Assembly (NCBI RefSeq): GCF_001975825.1
Contig: NZ_MTKN01000019.1
Location: 43,252-107,185 of the forward strand
Reading direction: 5' to 3'
From: [Flexibacter] sp. ATCC 35208
GTDB lineage: Bacteria; Bacteroidota; Bacteroidia; Chitinophagales; Chitinophagaceae
Length of the DNA: 63,934 bases
Made by a program: the position numbers and the translations under genes
Shown here: in pieces, positions 35,427 through 44,264 of the stretch
Layout: each line of letters starts with the position of its first letter
How positions within the stretch are numbered: position 1 is the first letter of the stretch
The notes under the pieces: generated by a model
Told to the model about the DNA's origin: nothing
The model's database searches: none
The model's input: the letters and a program-made list of their open reading frames with translations, nothing else

Positions 35427-36121
35427 AGCTCTTCTGGTTTACGGTCATGACTGATGATAATTCCGTCTTTCATTTCGATAATCCGGTCACTTTTGGCAGC
35501 AAAGTCATTATCGTGGGTCACGGTAATAATTGTCTTGTTATGCTCTGCTGCCAGTTGTTTGAAGATGTCGAACACCACCGCAGTATTCCGGCTATCCAGG
35601 TTACCGGTTGGCTCATCTCCCATAATGATAGCTGGTTCATTGATCAGGGCACGGGCGATTGCCACACGCTGCTGCTGACCACCTGATATGCGGGAAGCTG
35701 TTTTCAGTGCCTGATCTGCAAGTCCCAGCGTTTTCAGCTTTTCATATGCATTGTGTTCAATTTCTGCTGTGGAGAGTTTCTTTAGCCGCAAAGCAGGGAT
35801 CATTACATTTTGAAGACAGGTAAAATCTGGTAACAGGTAGTGGAACTGGAATACAAAGCCCAGATGCTCATTCCTGAAAGCCGCCAGCATGTTGACCGAA
35901 CTACCTGTGATCTGTTGATCATTCAAAACCAGGTTGCCGGTATAGTCGGTATCCATGGTGGATAGGATGTAGAGCATAGTAGATTTGCCAGAGCCAGACT
36001 TGCCGATCACAGATACAAACTCGCCCTTTTGTACTTCAAAACTTACATCGGACAAGACTTTGAATTTCTCTGGTGTATAAAAGTATTTGCTGATTTTGTC
36101 AGCTTTCAATGCGATACTCAT
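35423..36121 (-). CDS. ABC transporter ATPase (LolD/MacB type)
   Basis: The 232-residue nucleotide-binding protein has Walker A GKSGSGKST, Q-loop FVFQFHYLLPDF, signature SGGQQQRVAIARALI, Walker B IIMGDEPTGNLDS and H-loop TVTHDN. It energises the FtsX-like permease encoded upstream. The spacer before its start contains a tandem copy of the permease 3' end. Confidence 0.94.
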   Translation of the reverse strand: MSIALKADKISKYFYTPEKFKVLSDVSFEVQKGEFVSVIGKSGSGKSTMLYILSTMDTDYTGNLVLNDQQITGSSVNMLAAFRNEHLGFVFQFHYLLPDFTCLQNVMIPALRLKKLSTAEIEHNAYEKLKTLGLADQALKTASRISGGQQQRVAIARALINEPAIIMGDEPTGNLDSRNTAVVFDIFKQLAAEHNKTIITVTHDNDFAAKSDRIIEMKDGIIISHDRKPEEL

Positions 36122-36256
36122 CTCAATAATTTTAACTTCTGATAATGGATACAGGATCTACTTTTGATGCCTTGCGTGCTGGGATGTAGCCTGCAAAGAA
36201 GGGCAGTAGAAATAGGCTCCCTGTATTAAGTGAATGATCAGACTTCAACCCATTAT
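36118..36256. repeat. 139-bp tandem copy of the permease gene end
   Basis: 36118-36226 repeats the sequence starting at 36257, from TCATCTCAATAA through the last 30 or so permease codons, at about 90% identity. On the minus strand the copy still reads FAGYIPARKASKVDPVSIIR plus stop but has no gene body. It covers the permease end and the bases around the ATPase start codon. Positions 36227-36256 are unique junction sequence. Confidence 0.85.
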
Positions 36257-36270
36257 TCATCTCAATAAAT

Positions 36271-37515
36271 TTAGCTTCTGATAATGGATACAGGGTCTAC
36301 TTTTGATGCCTTGCGTGCTGGGATGTAACCAGCAAAGAAGGAAGTCAGCAACCCGAAAATCGCCCCCTGTATATAATGTTTAGGCAGGAAGGTCATGGGC
36401 AGATATGTCACATTCCCCAACCCTAAATACAATTTGGATAACATGTATGATATAACCCACCCTACGATCAATCCCATCACAGAACCTACCAATCCAATCA
36501 ACAATGCCTGTTGTATAAAGATGCTAATCACATCACTCCCCTGAAACCCGGTGGCTTTGAGTATAGCAATCTCCTTGATTTTCTCATAGATCACCATGTT
36601 CAGAATATTGTAGATCCCAAAGCCCGCCACCAGTAGAATGGTAAAGATGACAGCGTTGGCAATGATATCCCTGATCTTCTTACCTGCTAATGATTGCTCG
36701 TTATTTTGCTGCCAGGATTCGGAAGTGTATCCTGTTTGTTGCGCCATACTGTTGCCTATTTCAGTAGCCAGGGAATAGTTTTTTACATTCACATAAATAT
36801 CAGTAATATAAGCTCTGTCTTTTTGCAGTAGTTGCTGTACTACCGGCAGACTCACATACGTTTTTGTTTCGTCCAAGTTTTTGATAGTGGTTTTGAAAAT
36901 ACCGGAAACCTGTAGTGTTTTAGCCAGCCCCGTACTGGTTGTGATCCTGACATAGTCCCCCATTTTCAGATTAAGCTTTTGAGACAGCCCTATCCCGATG
37001 ATGATATTGTTGGGATTATCAGCAATAGATTGTGTTTTACCCGCGATCATATTGGACGTGATGTCGAACATTTTATCCTGCTCTGCGATGTTGACGCCAA
37101 AGATGGTCCCGTTTTCCTGTACATTTCCTTTGCTATAGATGATATTGGCAGTAACCTGTTTACTAAGAGCAATGACTTCTTTTCGCTTATTGAGTTCCGC
37201 CGCAACAACGTCCGGATTGATGATCCGATTATCCTGCTGTACCAGCTGAGGATTGGAAATCAGATTGATGGTATTATTGCCAAGGTAGCGGTTGAGCATA
37301 TTGGTATTACTGATTTTGTTATCATTGTACAACCTGATATGTGGCGTTGCGCTCAGCATTGTTTTTTCTGAATAGTCATTAGTGCCTGTGATCAGAGAGT
37401 TCATAAAGATGAACATGCCAATTCCGAAAGTGACTCCTAAAGCAGCTACAAGCGTTGATTTTACTTTGCTTACCATATAAGTGTAAGCAATCCTGGTGTT
37501 GATGCCTGCATTCAT
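36271..37515 (-). CDS. FtsX-like ABC transporter permease
   Basis: The 414-residue permease is of the MacB/LolCE kind: a first helix (LVAALGVTFGIGMFIFMNSL), a large periplasmic domain, then three helices near the C-terminus (FTILLVAGFGIYNILNMVIY, IFIQQALLIGLVGSVMGLIV, GLLTSFFAGYIPA). It couples ATP use to export of a periplasmic or lipid substrate with HlyD and TolC partners. The start at 37515 (MNAGINTRIAY) begins two bases from the HlyD stop; 37557 is a longer alternative. Confidence 0.88.
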   Translation of the reverse strand: MNAGINTRIAYTYMVSKVKSTLVAALGVTFGIGMFIFMNSLITGTNDYSEKTMLSATPHIRLYNDNKISNTNMLNRYLGNNTINLISNPQLVQQDNRIINPDVVAAELNKRKEVIALSKQVTANIIYSKGNVQENGTIFGVNIAEQDKMFDITSNMIAGKTQSIADNPNNIIIGIGLSQKLNLKMGDYVRITTSTGLAKTLQVSGIFKTTIKNLDETKTYVSLPVVQQLLQKDRAYITDIYVNVKNYSLATEIGNSMAQQTGYTSESWQQNNEQSLAGKKIRDIIANAVIFTILLVAGFGIYNILNMVIYEKIKEIAILKATGFQGSDVISIFIQQALLIGLVGSVMGLIVGWVISYMLSKLYLGLGNVTYLPMTFLPKHYIQGAIFGLLTSFFAGYIPARKASKVDPVSIIRS

Positions 37516-37516
37516 G

Positions 37517-38617
37517 TTAATATGCTTTAATGAGTTTATCGTCTGCATTGATACCACCGAGAACTTCTACATAATCGGTAGACACGATGCCTGTTTTTAA
37601 CTGGATAGTATCTGTTTGCTTACCATGTTTGATAAGCGCCCTGCCATCCGGGCTTACGCAGTTAGCAGGCACCAGCAGGGCTTTGTCTTTGTGAGCGACA
37701 ATGATATTTGACTGTAATAAGGTACCATTCATCAAACCAGCTGGCAAGGTGTCAAAAGTTGCTTCTATGGTATAGGCTTGTGACTGGTCGTCAAAGCTGG
37801 GATAGATCTTACTTACATGACCGGTGTAGGTTTTGCCTTTTTCAGTATTGAGTTCGGTCAGTACAGTTTGGCCCGGTTTGATTTTGGCAATGCTGCCTTC
37901 ATCTATAGAAAGAGAGATGAGCATACCACCTGCATTGCCTAAAATAGCCAGTGCGTCACCTTTACGTACCAGGTCGCCTTTTCTTTTGAGGAGGGTATAT
38001 ACAGTATAGTTGCCGGGAGATTTGATGTTGTAATAGGAGGTGTTTGCCATGGCAGTTTCCTGGTCTTTGCGGGAATTGATAAGGGTTTGTTGCAAAGAGA
38101 GTTTAGTCGCAGCGATGTTTTGTTTGAGCTGTTCTACACTATGCATGGAGGATTGATAAGCCAGTTCAGCATTGTCATAATCTACCTTGGCTATGCTGCG
38201 GGTAGCGTATAATCTGGCATTACGGTCTCTTTGTGTGAGGTCATTTGCCAGTTTTTCAGTGGCTGTGTTTAGTTGTTGTTGCAGTTGTGCTAATACGGCA
38301 GAGTTGTCGGATGCGTTCTGGCGCGCAATAGCGAGGTTCTCTGTGGCGGATCTTTGAGCAATGGCAGCAGTTGTATTATCCTGTTTGAAGATGGTTTGTC
38401 CATTGGTGACGGTGTCACCTTCAATTACAGGTACGTCTGTAATATACCCATCATTGAGTGCGGTAAGGGTAAATTGGCCACCGGCTTCAATGTGACCGGG
38501 TGCAAATATAGCTTCGGTAATAGGAGCGTAGATAGGGGCGGCGGTGCCGCTGTTTTTTGATTTGCAGGAAGAAAGTAGTGTGATGCCTGCGAATGATATG
38601 ATGAATATATGTTTCAT
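37517..38617 (-). CDS. HlyD/RND-type membrane-fusion lipoprotein
   Basis: The 366-residue adaptor starts MKHIFIISFAGITLLSSCKS (lipobox Cys), then a barrel-sandwich lipoyl half (DGYITDVPVIEGDTVTNGQT), a coiled-coil hairpin (about 90-190), the second half (YYNIKSPGNYTVYTLLKRKG) and a beta-barrel (GQTVLTELNTEKGKTYTGHV). It bridges the permease and the TolC channel. Repeats occupy the spacer between its start and the TolC stop. Confidence 0.9.
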   Translation of the reverse strand: MKHIFIISFAGITLLSSCKSKNSGTAAPIYAPITEAIFAPGHIEAGGQFTLTALNDGYITDVPVIEGDTVTNGQTIFKQDNTTAAIAQRSATENLAIARQNASDNSAVLAQLQQQLNTATEKLANDLTQRDRNARLYATRSIAKVDYDNAELAYQSSMHSVEQLKQNIAATKLSLQQTLINSRKDQETAMANTSYYNIKSPGNYTVYTLLKRKGDLVRKGDALAILGNAGGMLISLSIDEGSIAKIKPGQTVLTELNTEKGKTYTGHVSKIYPSFDDQSQAYTIEATFDTLPAGLMNGTLLQSNIIVAHKDKALLVPANCVSPDGRALIKHGKQTDTIQLKTGIVSTDYVEVLGGINADDKLIKAY

Positions 38618-38640
38618 GATGTAAATGTTTAAAGTCCTGA

Positions 38641-38830
38641 AAGGCGATAAGATTGAATAAAGTGATTGCTCAGCTAATATTATCATTCTGATCTGAAGGT
38701 GATAAGATTGAATAAAGTGATCGCTCAGCTAATATTATCATCCTGATCAGAAGGTGATAAGATTGAATAAAGTGATCATTCATCTAATAGATATTGACCG
38801 TCCTAATCTTAAGGCGATAAGATTGAATAA
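38641..38830. repeat. Four copies of a 55-60 bp unit at the end of the tolC-like gene
   Basis: AAGGYGATAAGATTGAATAA starts at 38641, 38696, 38751 and 38811. The last copy is inside the TolC gene and encodes the residues around QSYRL near its C-terminus; the other three lie in the spacer before the HlyD gene. Unit length is 55 bp for the spacer copies and 60 at the gene junction. Confidence 0.9.
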
Positions 38831-40085
38831 AATAATCGCTCAAACTTTGCAGGTATTCCTGCTGATTGGTAATCATATCTGAGTAATACCTCAGGCGATC
38901 ATCAATAGAAATAGTACCCTCGTCCAGTAGCTGTGTAGCATGTTTATCATTACTACGGTACATAGCCAGGATCCCTTTTGCCTTTTCCAGATCTTTAAAT
39001 GCGGTATTGTAAGAAATCAGAATGTTCTGATTGGTCAATTGTGACTGCAGTCCTGCAGATTGGTATTGCTGTTGTTTCAGCTCCATATCAATCTTTGCTT
39101 TTTGTACGTTGTAATGGCGGCTATTTCCGGAAAAGATCGGTACAGACAAGCGCAATCCCCAGTATTGACTCGGCAGGTCATTGCTATTACTGAACTGCAT
39201 GAAGTGGTCAGTGGAGATCAACCTGTTGTACTGATATACTGCCGAAAGCGTGGGTACGTAAGCTGCTTTTGAAGATTGCCACTGTGCCTGGGATTTCAAT
39301 AATTCCTCGTAGGCAATGGTGACATCCGGATCAGTACCAAATGGCTGCGGAATATAAGGAGTTGCATTTTGTTCAGATATATCGATGCTATCACCTGTAT
39401 TCAACAGTTGCTGGAGATTATTGAGTTGAAGCAGTTTGTTTTGAGTAGCAGTGAGGAGGTTTTTTGCCGCCTTTTCTTTGTTGATAGCTGCATTGTTCAT
39501 AGTAACTTCACTCACAAATCCATCATTGTACTTTCGCAGTACGGAAGAAAATACGGTATCCATGGTGGCAGCGTTAGATAAGGATAATTTCTCAGCTTCA
39601 TTTGCCAGCAGGTAGGAGTAGTAGATATTGGCCAGCTGTTCATACAGATCGCGTTTGGTTTTTTGTATGTTGAGGTTGGCTATTTCCTTATCCAGTTTCG
39701 CGGTTTTGATGGCAAACCAGTTTTTGGTATTGATCAGGTCCAGCTGTACATTGGCGGCTGCATTGTAGTTGTAGCGCTTACCAAAGGTGGCTTCGTAAAA
39801 GGTGCCATCTGGTGCGGTCTGGTCAAATAAATGCGCTGGTATCAAAGTTGATTGTAATTTGATATTATCTGTATAATTGCCGTTGGCGCTGACTGTTGGA
39901 AGCAGGGCACCCTTTGCTTGTCTGACATTCAGGGTAGCTTCTTTGTCGCTGGCGTTGGCCGATGTAATCTGGATATTGTGTGCATCGGCATATTTCCAGA
40001 TGTCCTGTACGGATGAGAAGCTGAGCTGTGCAGACACCGGTAGTGCACAAAAGCAGCAGAGGATACCGGTGAGAATCATTTTCAT
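38784..40085 (-). CDS. TolC-family outer-membrane efflux protein
   Basis: The 433-residue product has a signal peptide (MILTGILCCFCALPVSAQ), then two long helical repeats typical of TolC: VSANGNYTDNIKLQSTLIPA and QSQLTNQNILISYNTAFKDL mark the two halves. It supplies the outer-membrane duct for the HlyD/permease/ATPase set downstream. The C-terminus lies within a repeated segment. Confidence 0.9.
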   Translation of the reverse strand: MKMILTGILCCFCALPVSAQLSFSSVQDIWKYADAHNIQITSANASDKEATLNVRQAKGALLPTVSANGNYTDNIKLQSTLIPAHLFDQTAPDGTFYEATFGKRYNYNAAANVQLDLINTKNWFAIKTAKLDKEIANLNIQKTKRDLYEQLANIYYSYLLANEAEKLSLSNAATMDTVFSSVLRKYNDGFVSEVTMNNAAINKEKAAKNLLTATQNKLLQLNNLQQLLNTGDSIDISEQNATPYIPQPFGTDPDVTIAYEELLKSQAQWQSSKAAYVPTLSAVYQYNRLISTDHFMQFSNSNDLPSQYWGLRLSVPIFSGNSRHYNVQKAKIDMELKQQQYQSAGLQSQLTNQNILISYNTAFKDLEKAKGILAMYRSNDKHATQLLDEGTISIDDRLRYYSDMITNQQEYLQSLSDYFIQSYRLKIRTVNIY

Positions 40086-40095
40086 ATGCGAGTTG

Positions 40096-40416
40096 TTATT
40101 TTATGCGTGTCCAAATTTTGGTCTGGCTCATAAAGCCTGCTTTGACCGTGATTTGTATGGTGTCATCTCCTTGTAAGGTGATGGTGCAGGGGAAGGTTTG
40201 TTTCCGTTTGGGGAGGAATACTTTACCGGTGTAGGTGCCATTGGAGTAGACGAGGTTTTGAAGGATTTCTTTTCCTTCAGAAGTGCCTGTGTATGCATTG
40301 CCATTTTTTACCAAAGTCAGTTCTTTGGATTTGTCGGCATTGGTCCATTTACCAAGGATGGTATCTGGCGTAAAGGATGTGGTGATTAGTAAAAGGAAAA
40401 AAGCCAGTGTTTTCAT
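40096..40416 (-). CDS. DUF2147-like small secreted protein
   Basis: The 106-residue protein starts MKTLAFFLLLITTSFTP and has the DUF2147 pattern LGKWTNADKSKELTLVKNG and YTGKVFLPKRKQTFPCTITL. Members are small periplasmic proteins with a lipocalin-like fold and no assigned reaction. It lies 10 bases before the TolC gene in the same orientation. The longer frame to 40608 is not protein-like. Confidence 0.75.
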   Translation of the reverse strand: MKTLAFFLLLITTSFTPDTILGKWTNADKSKELTLVKNGNAYTGTSEGKEILQNLVYSNGTYTGKVFLPKRKQTFPCTITLQGDDTIQITVKAGFMSQTKIWTRIK

Positions 40417-40629
40417 GTTGCTTTGTTTGATTTGACAAGGCAAAGCTGGCAAAATTAGATGGGGGAGGAGGGGGCTAACTGGGTAAAGCGGGCAGATAAG
40501 GAGGTAAAGCGGGCGGGCCTGATTATTCAGTGGATATGGGGAGATGCAACGGAAATTAAATTTCCGGGAAATGATGGTAAATGCAACTAACCCTCTCTTC
40601 TCAGTCAATATATTTATCCAGCAAAGGAA

Positions 40630-41385
40630 CTAACCTTCCAGCCATTGCAAAAAATCCCCTGCTTTCGCCTTACTAATCACAATCTGTTCCTCTGTAGGCA
40701 CTAATAACTTCACCACCAATTTTCTTGCAAAAAACCGCTCTGCATTCGCAATAGCCGCTTTATTAATAAGATACTGCCTATTCGCCCGATAAAAAATCGA
40801 CGGATCTAATAACCGCTCCGTTTCATCCATAGTCGCTGTAATGAAGTATTTTTTATTTTGCAGGGTAATGATCTGTAAAATTGTATTATCCAAATAAATA
40901 CAAGCAATATCCTTTACCTGTACAGGTATAATCTTTTCCTTTTCATTCACCAGCAGTGCTGTCTTATGTGCGGGTTTTATCATCTGCAACAGTGTTTGCA
41001 AATTATTCGGCAATGGTGCAGCAAACGAGGCCTTCATATTTTCATATTTCTCCAATGCCTTTTCCAACTTCTCAATCGTAATAGGTTTGAGCAAATAACT
41101 CACTGCATTCGTCTCAAATGCATGCATAAGGTATTCATCAAATGCTGTACAAAAGATGACCGCACTGGTAACCTGCACCTGACTGTAAATCTCAAAACTC
41201 AACCCATCTGCCAGCTGGATATCAGAAAGGATCAGGTCTGGCTGGGCATTATTTGCAAACCATTCCTTCGCCTGCTCTACCGATTCCAATATCCCAGCCA
41301 CCTGAATCGTATCATCTATCTGCTGAATCATATTTTTCAGCTCTTTAGCCGCTCTTGGCTCATCTTCTATTATCAGTACATTCAT
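40630..41385 (-). CDS. LytTR-family response regulator
   Basis: The 251-residue regulator has a receiver (IIEDEPRAAKELK; phospho-Asp in DLILSDIQLADGLSF; YLLKPITIEKLEKAL) and a LytTR DNA-binding domain (FYRANRQYLINKAAIA). Its start overlaps the kinase stop by four bases. The adjoining efflux genes are the likely targets. Confidence 0.93.
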   Translation of the reverse strand: MNVLIIEDEPRAAKELKNMIQQIDDTIQVAGILESVEQAKEWFANNAQPDLILSDIQLADGLSFEIYSQVQVTSAVIFCTAFDEYLMHAFETNAVSYLLKPITIEKLEKALEKYENMKASFAAPLPNNLQTLLQMIKPAHKTALLVNEKEKIIPVQVKDIACIYLDNTILQIITLQNKKYFITATMDETERLLDPSIFYRANRQYLINKAAIANAERFFARKLVVKLLVPTEEQIVISKAKAGDFLQWLEG

Positions 41386-42383
41386 GCTGCTAATGGTAGT
41401 TTTACGGTGAACTGACTGGTGGTCTTTTCTATGACAATCTCTTTATTAAACAATAACTGGTAGCGTAGACGGATATTATGTAATCCTGTCCCTGTTGAAT
41501 AGCTTACGCTGTTCTTAGGTTGCAGGTTATTGCTCACCACTAGGTAATCGCCCTCTCTGAATAATTTTATGTTAAGTGGTTTATAACTGGTAGCCATATT
41601 ATGCTTCACCGCATTCTCAATGAGCAGTTGCAGGCTTAGTGCCGGGATGCGCAATCCCTGATCAGCTTCTGCAATGTCAATATCAATATTGATCGCATCC
41701 TCAAACCTGCTTTTTAATATGTACACATAGGAGTGAATGAAATTCAGTTCCTGTGTCAGTGTAACAGTGTCCTTTTGCTTATGCTGCAATACATGCCTGT
41801 AGATATTAGACAATTCATTCACAAAGTCCTTGACATGCTTTTCAGAGGTAAGGGTGCTTAAGGTGTTAAGGGTATTAAATAGAAAATGAGGGCTTAACTG
41901 TTCTTTCAGGGAATTCAAACTTACTTCTAACTGCGCCTGTTTCAGTTTTTCTATTTCAAGCTGACTTTCCTGTTTCTGAAACACCACCATCTTATGATGT
42001 TGGATAAAATAAAATAGTCCACTTGTTACCACTCCTCTCAGAAGCATCATGTATTGTTTCCTTGCCAGTGGAATTTCCAATAAGCCTTCGGACACGTCGT
42101 ATAGGAAAGACATCAGGTAATTGTAAGGATAGATCAATAATGCTACCATTACAACGAATGTAAGCGCCACTATGATTTTATCTTCCTTTTTCCGGTGCAG
42201 GGTTGTACTGATAAACCAGTTATGCAGGAACCAGCAAATCAATCCAAATAAAAAGGAATGAAGGAAAATATGGACTACGGCCCACCATGAAAACTGCTCC
42301 ATCCGGAGCATTTTTGGAAATGTTGCTAATATAGCGATGCATGCAGAGATAAGCATGCCAAAGTATCCGTCATGTTTTTTCAC
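41382..42383 (-). CDS. LytS-like sensor histidine kinase
   Basis: The 333-residue kinase has four membrane helices in residues 1-130, a His_kinase domain with LSPHFLFNTLNTLSTLTSEK and an ATP-binding region with LLIENAVKHNMATSY. It is the usual partner of LytTR regulators. Upstream of its start on this strand lies the 14-bp repeat array. Confidence 0.92.
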   Translation of the reverse strand: MKKHDGYFGMLISACIAILATFPKMLRMEQFSWWAVVHIFLHSFLFGLICWFLHNWFISTTLHRKKEDKIIVALTFVVMVALLIYPYNYLMSFLYDVSEGLLEIPLARKQYMMLLRGVVTSGLFYFIQHHKMVVFQKQESQLEIEKLKQAQLEVSLNSLKEQLSPHFLFNTLNTLSTLTSEKHVKDFVNELSNIYRHVLQHKQKDTVTLTQELNFIHSYVYILKSRFEDAINIDIDIAEADQGLRIPALSLQLLIENAVKHNMATSYKPLNIKLFREGDYLVVSNNLQPKNSVSYSTGTGLHNIRLRYQLLFNKEIVIEKTTSQFTVKLPLAA

Positions 42384-42460
42384 GTGTTAAAGATACAATA
42401 GTATCACAGGTTCAGGGCAATTATCAGGTTCAAAAGGGCAATTTGACGCCCGAAACGGGC

Positions 42461-42683
42461 AGACATTCAGCTGCCAGCATTCAGCTACCAGCATTCAGCT
42501 ACTGGCCTTCAGCTGCCTGCACTCCCATGCCAGCGTTCAAATGCAACTATTCAGCTGCCAGCAATTAAATCCCGGCGTTCAAGTCCCGGCGTTCCGTTGT
42601 AAGGGTTCAGATACCGGCGTTCATTTTCAGACATTCGTATGCCAGCCTTCGGATTGGGGCCTTCAGATGCCCGCACTCAACTC
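42461..42683. repeat. Degenerate 14-bp tandem array, about 16 units
   Basis: Units such as CAGCATTCAGCTAC, CGGCGTTCAAGTCC and GGGCCTTCAGATGC follow each other with a strict 14-bp step from 42461 to the end of the ArsR gene at 42663-42683. Consensus is roughly CNGCNTTCAGNTGC. Units differ in several positions but no unit is longer or shorter. The last units encode the ArsR C-terminus. There are no spacers, so it is not CRISPR. The array fills the only gap before the LytS kinase gene. Confidence 0.9.
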
Positions 42684-42884
42684 ACAATACCGCTCCCGTC
42701 CCTGCTCCGTAATCATAATCAAACCCGCCTCATACAATATCTTCACATGCTTAGACACAGCCGGTCTACTAATATCAAAATTCTCCGCCAGCGCATTCAT
42801 AGATAGCTTTTCTTTTGATAATAAAAACAGAATTTCCCTCCTGCCAGGGTCGGCAATTGCCTGAAATGGATCAGGTTGTCGCAT
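42663..42884 (-). CDS. ArsR-family HTH regulator, C-terminally shortened
   Basis: The 73-residue protein has a complete winged-helix core: DPFQAIADPGRREILFLLSK, then SRPAVSKHVKILYEAGLIMI and RERYCELSAGI. Relatives paired with SRPBCC proteins usually run about 30 residues further in a helix after YCELS. The frame stops where the 14-bp array begins. It may still bind DNA but would lose part of the dimer interface. It is divergent from the glycosyltransferase and may repress it. Confidence 0.82.
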   Translation of the reverse strand: MRQPDPFQAIADPGRREILFLLSKEKLSMNALAENFDISRPAVSKHVKILYEAGLIMITEQGRERYCELSAGI

Positions 42885-42950
42885 TTATTTTCTCATTTTT
42901 TAAAATATATTTTCAACCACCCCGTCTACATTCTTACAAAACAACACTAC

Positions 42951-44123
42951 ATGTCAAAAGTATTATTCCTGAGTGTTCCTTCTCACGGCCACGTGAACCC
43001 TACTATTGGCCTCGTCAGCGAGCTGATTAAAAACGGAAATGAAGTTATCTACTTCGCCACCGAAACATTCAGGCAGAAAATTGAAGCCACCGGTGCTATA
43101 TATCAACCATACCTGGTAGACCTGGATTTATTTAAACCGGAAGTTGAAGGGGAAGAAGATCCGATGTTTCAGATCATGAGAGCGGCAACAAACATTATTG
43201 ATGATATATTACAGAAAACAAACAATATAAATTTCGATTACATCATTCATTCCACCCCATTTCCATTCACAGAAGTATTCAAACAATTGCTGAATATACC
43301 TACGATTTCTTCATTAGGTATTTTTTTAGGATTGAACGATTTTCTGGAAAATGCTGAAGCGTTTCCTACACCACCGGAATACGCTGTAATGCGTGAGGAA
43401 ATAAAGACAAAATACAATGTAAACTTACCAGAGAAATTTGTTGCTACATTAATTAATCTGGGTGGTTTAAATCTTGTTTATTCTTCCCGTTACTTTGTAC
43501 CCGAAGATCAATTGTCTGGCGACAACTACCGTTTTGTAGGCCCACCCGTTTTTGACCGGAAAGAGCAAACCGACTTTCCTTTTAAACTATTAAAAGACAA
43601 GAAAGTCATTTACATTTCTCTCGGCACCGTATTCAGTAATTTCAACCACGACCTTTACCAGATCTTTTTTGATGCATTCGCAGGCAAAGATGTTATGGTA
43701 GTCATGGCTGCTTATAATGTAGATTTATCCAGATTTAAAATTCCGGACAATTTTATTGTTCGTCATTATATCCCACAGCTGGCCATTCTGCAACATACCG
43801 ACGTAGCCATTACCCACGCCGGCATGAATAGTATTAGTGATCTGCTGTTCAACAATGTTCCTTTTGTAGCCATTCCTCTCGGCGCAGATCAACCCGATCT
43901 CGCCGGGAGAACTGCTGCATTGGGCGCTACCATTTCCCTGGATCATACCACACTCACACCTGCTATACTGCAGGATGCTGTCGAAAAGGTGCTCCGCGAT
44001 CCTTCATACGCAGTCAATATGCAAAAGATCAGTGACTCCTTTAAAGCAGCAGGTGGTTATCCAAAGGCAGTAGCCTACATCACTGAATACATAAAAACTG
44101 AGTCCTTTATATTCAGTGAATAA
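42951..44123 (+). CDS. UGT-type glycosyltransferase (macrolide family)
   Basis: The 390-residue GT1 enzyme opens MSKVLFLSVPSHGHVNPTIG (His of the active site in SHGHVNP), and carries KVIYISLGTVFSNFNHDL and the nucleotide-sugar loop THAGMNSISDLLFNN and IPLGADQPDLAGRTAALGA. It likely glycosylates a small lipophilic acceptor for detoxification or signalling. The start at 42951 gives the family N-terminus. The last codons lie in a tandem-duplicated segment. Confidence 0.88.
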   Translation: MSKVLFLSVPSHGHVNPTIGLVSELIKNGNEVIYFATETFRQKIEATGAIYQPYLVDLDLFKPEVEGEEDPMFQIMRAATNIIDDILQKTNNINFDYIIHSTPFPFTEVFKQLLNIPTISSLGIFLGLNDFLENAEAFPTPPEYAVMREEIKTKYNVNLPEKFVATLINLGGLNLVYSSRYFVPEDQLSGDNYRFVGPPVFDRKEQTDFPFKLLKDKKVIYISLGTVFSNFNHDLYQIFFDAFAGKDVMVVMAAYNVDLSRFKIPDNFIVRHYIPQLAILQHTDVAITHAGMNSISDLLFNNVPFVAIPLGADQPDLAGRTAALGATISLDHTTLTPAILQDAVEKVLRDPSYAVNMQKISDSFKAAGGYPKAVAYITEYIKTESFIFSE

Positions 44124-44264
44124 TATACATTAAAGCCTAAGTCCTGCTCGTGCTATGAGCAATAGCTTACCTCACTGATACATAAAAACTGGGTCCTTTA
44201 TATTCAGTGAATAATATACATTAAAGCCTAAGTCCTGCTCGTGCTATGTGCGTAGCTTACTTCA
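44071..44264. repeat. Tandem 90-92 bp copies at the glycosyltransferase/PAP2 junction
   Basis: Copy 1 starts at 44071 (TAGCCTACATCACTGAATAC), copy 2 at 44163 (TAGCTTACCTCACTGATACA) and a partial third at 44253. Copy 1 contains the end of the glycosyltransferase gene and its stop; the partial third copy reaches the stop codon of the convergent PAP2 gene. Confidence 0.9.

Noticed and set aside
42461..42683. CRISPR array
   Set aside because: Repeat step is 14 bp with no unique spacers and no cas genes nearby.
42541..42864. 107-codon plus-strand ORF over the 14-bp array
   Set aside because: It reads repeat units in shifting frames and then the antisense of the ArsR gene; composition is not protein-like.
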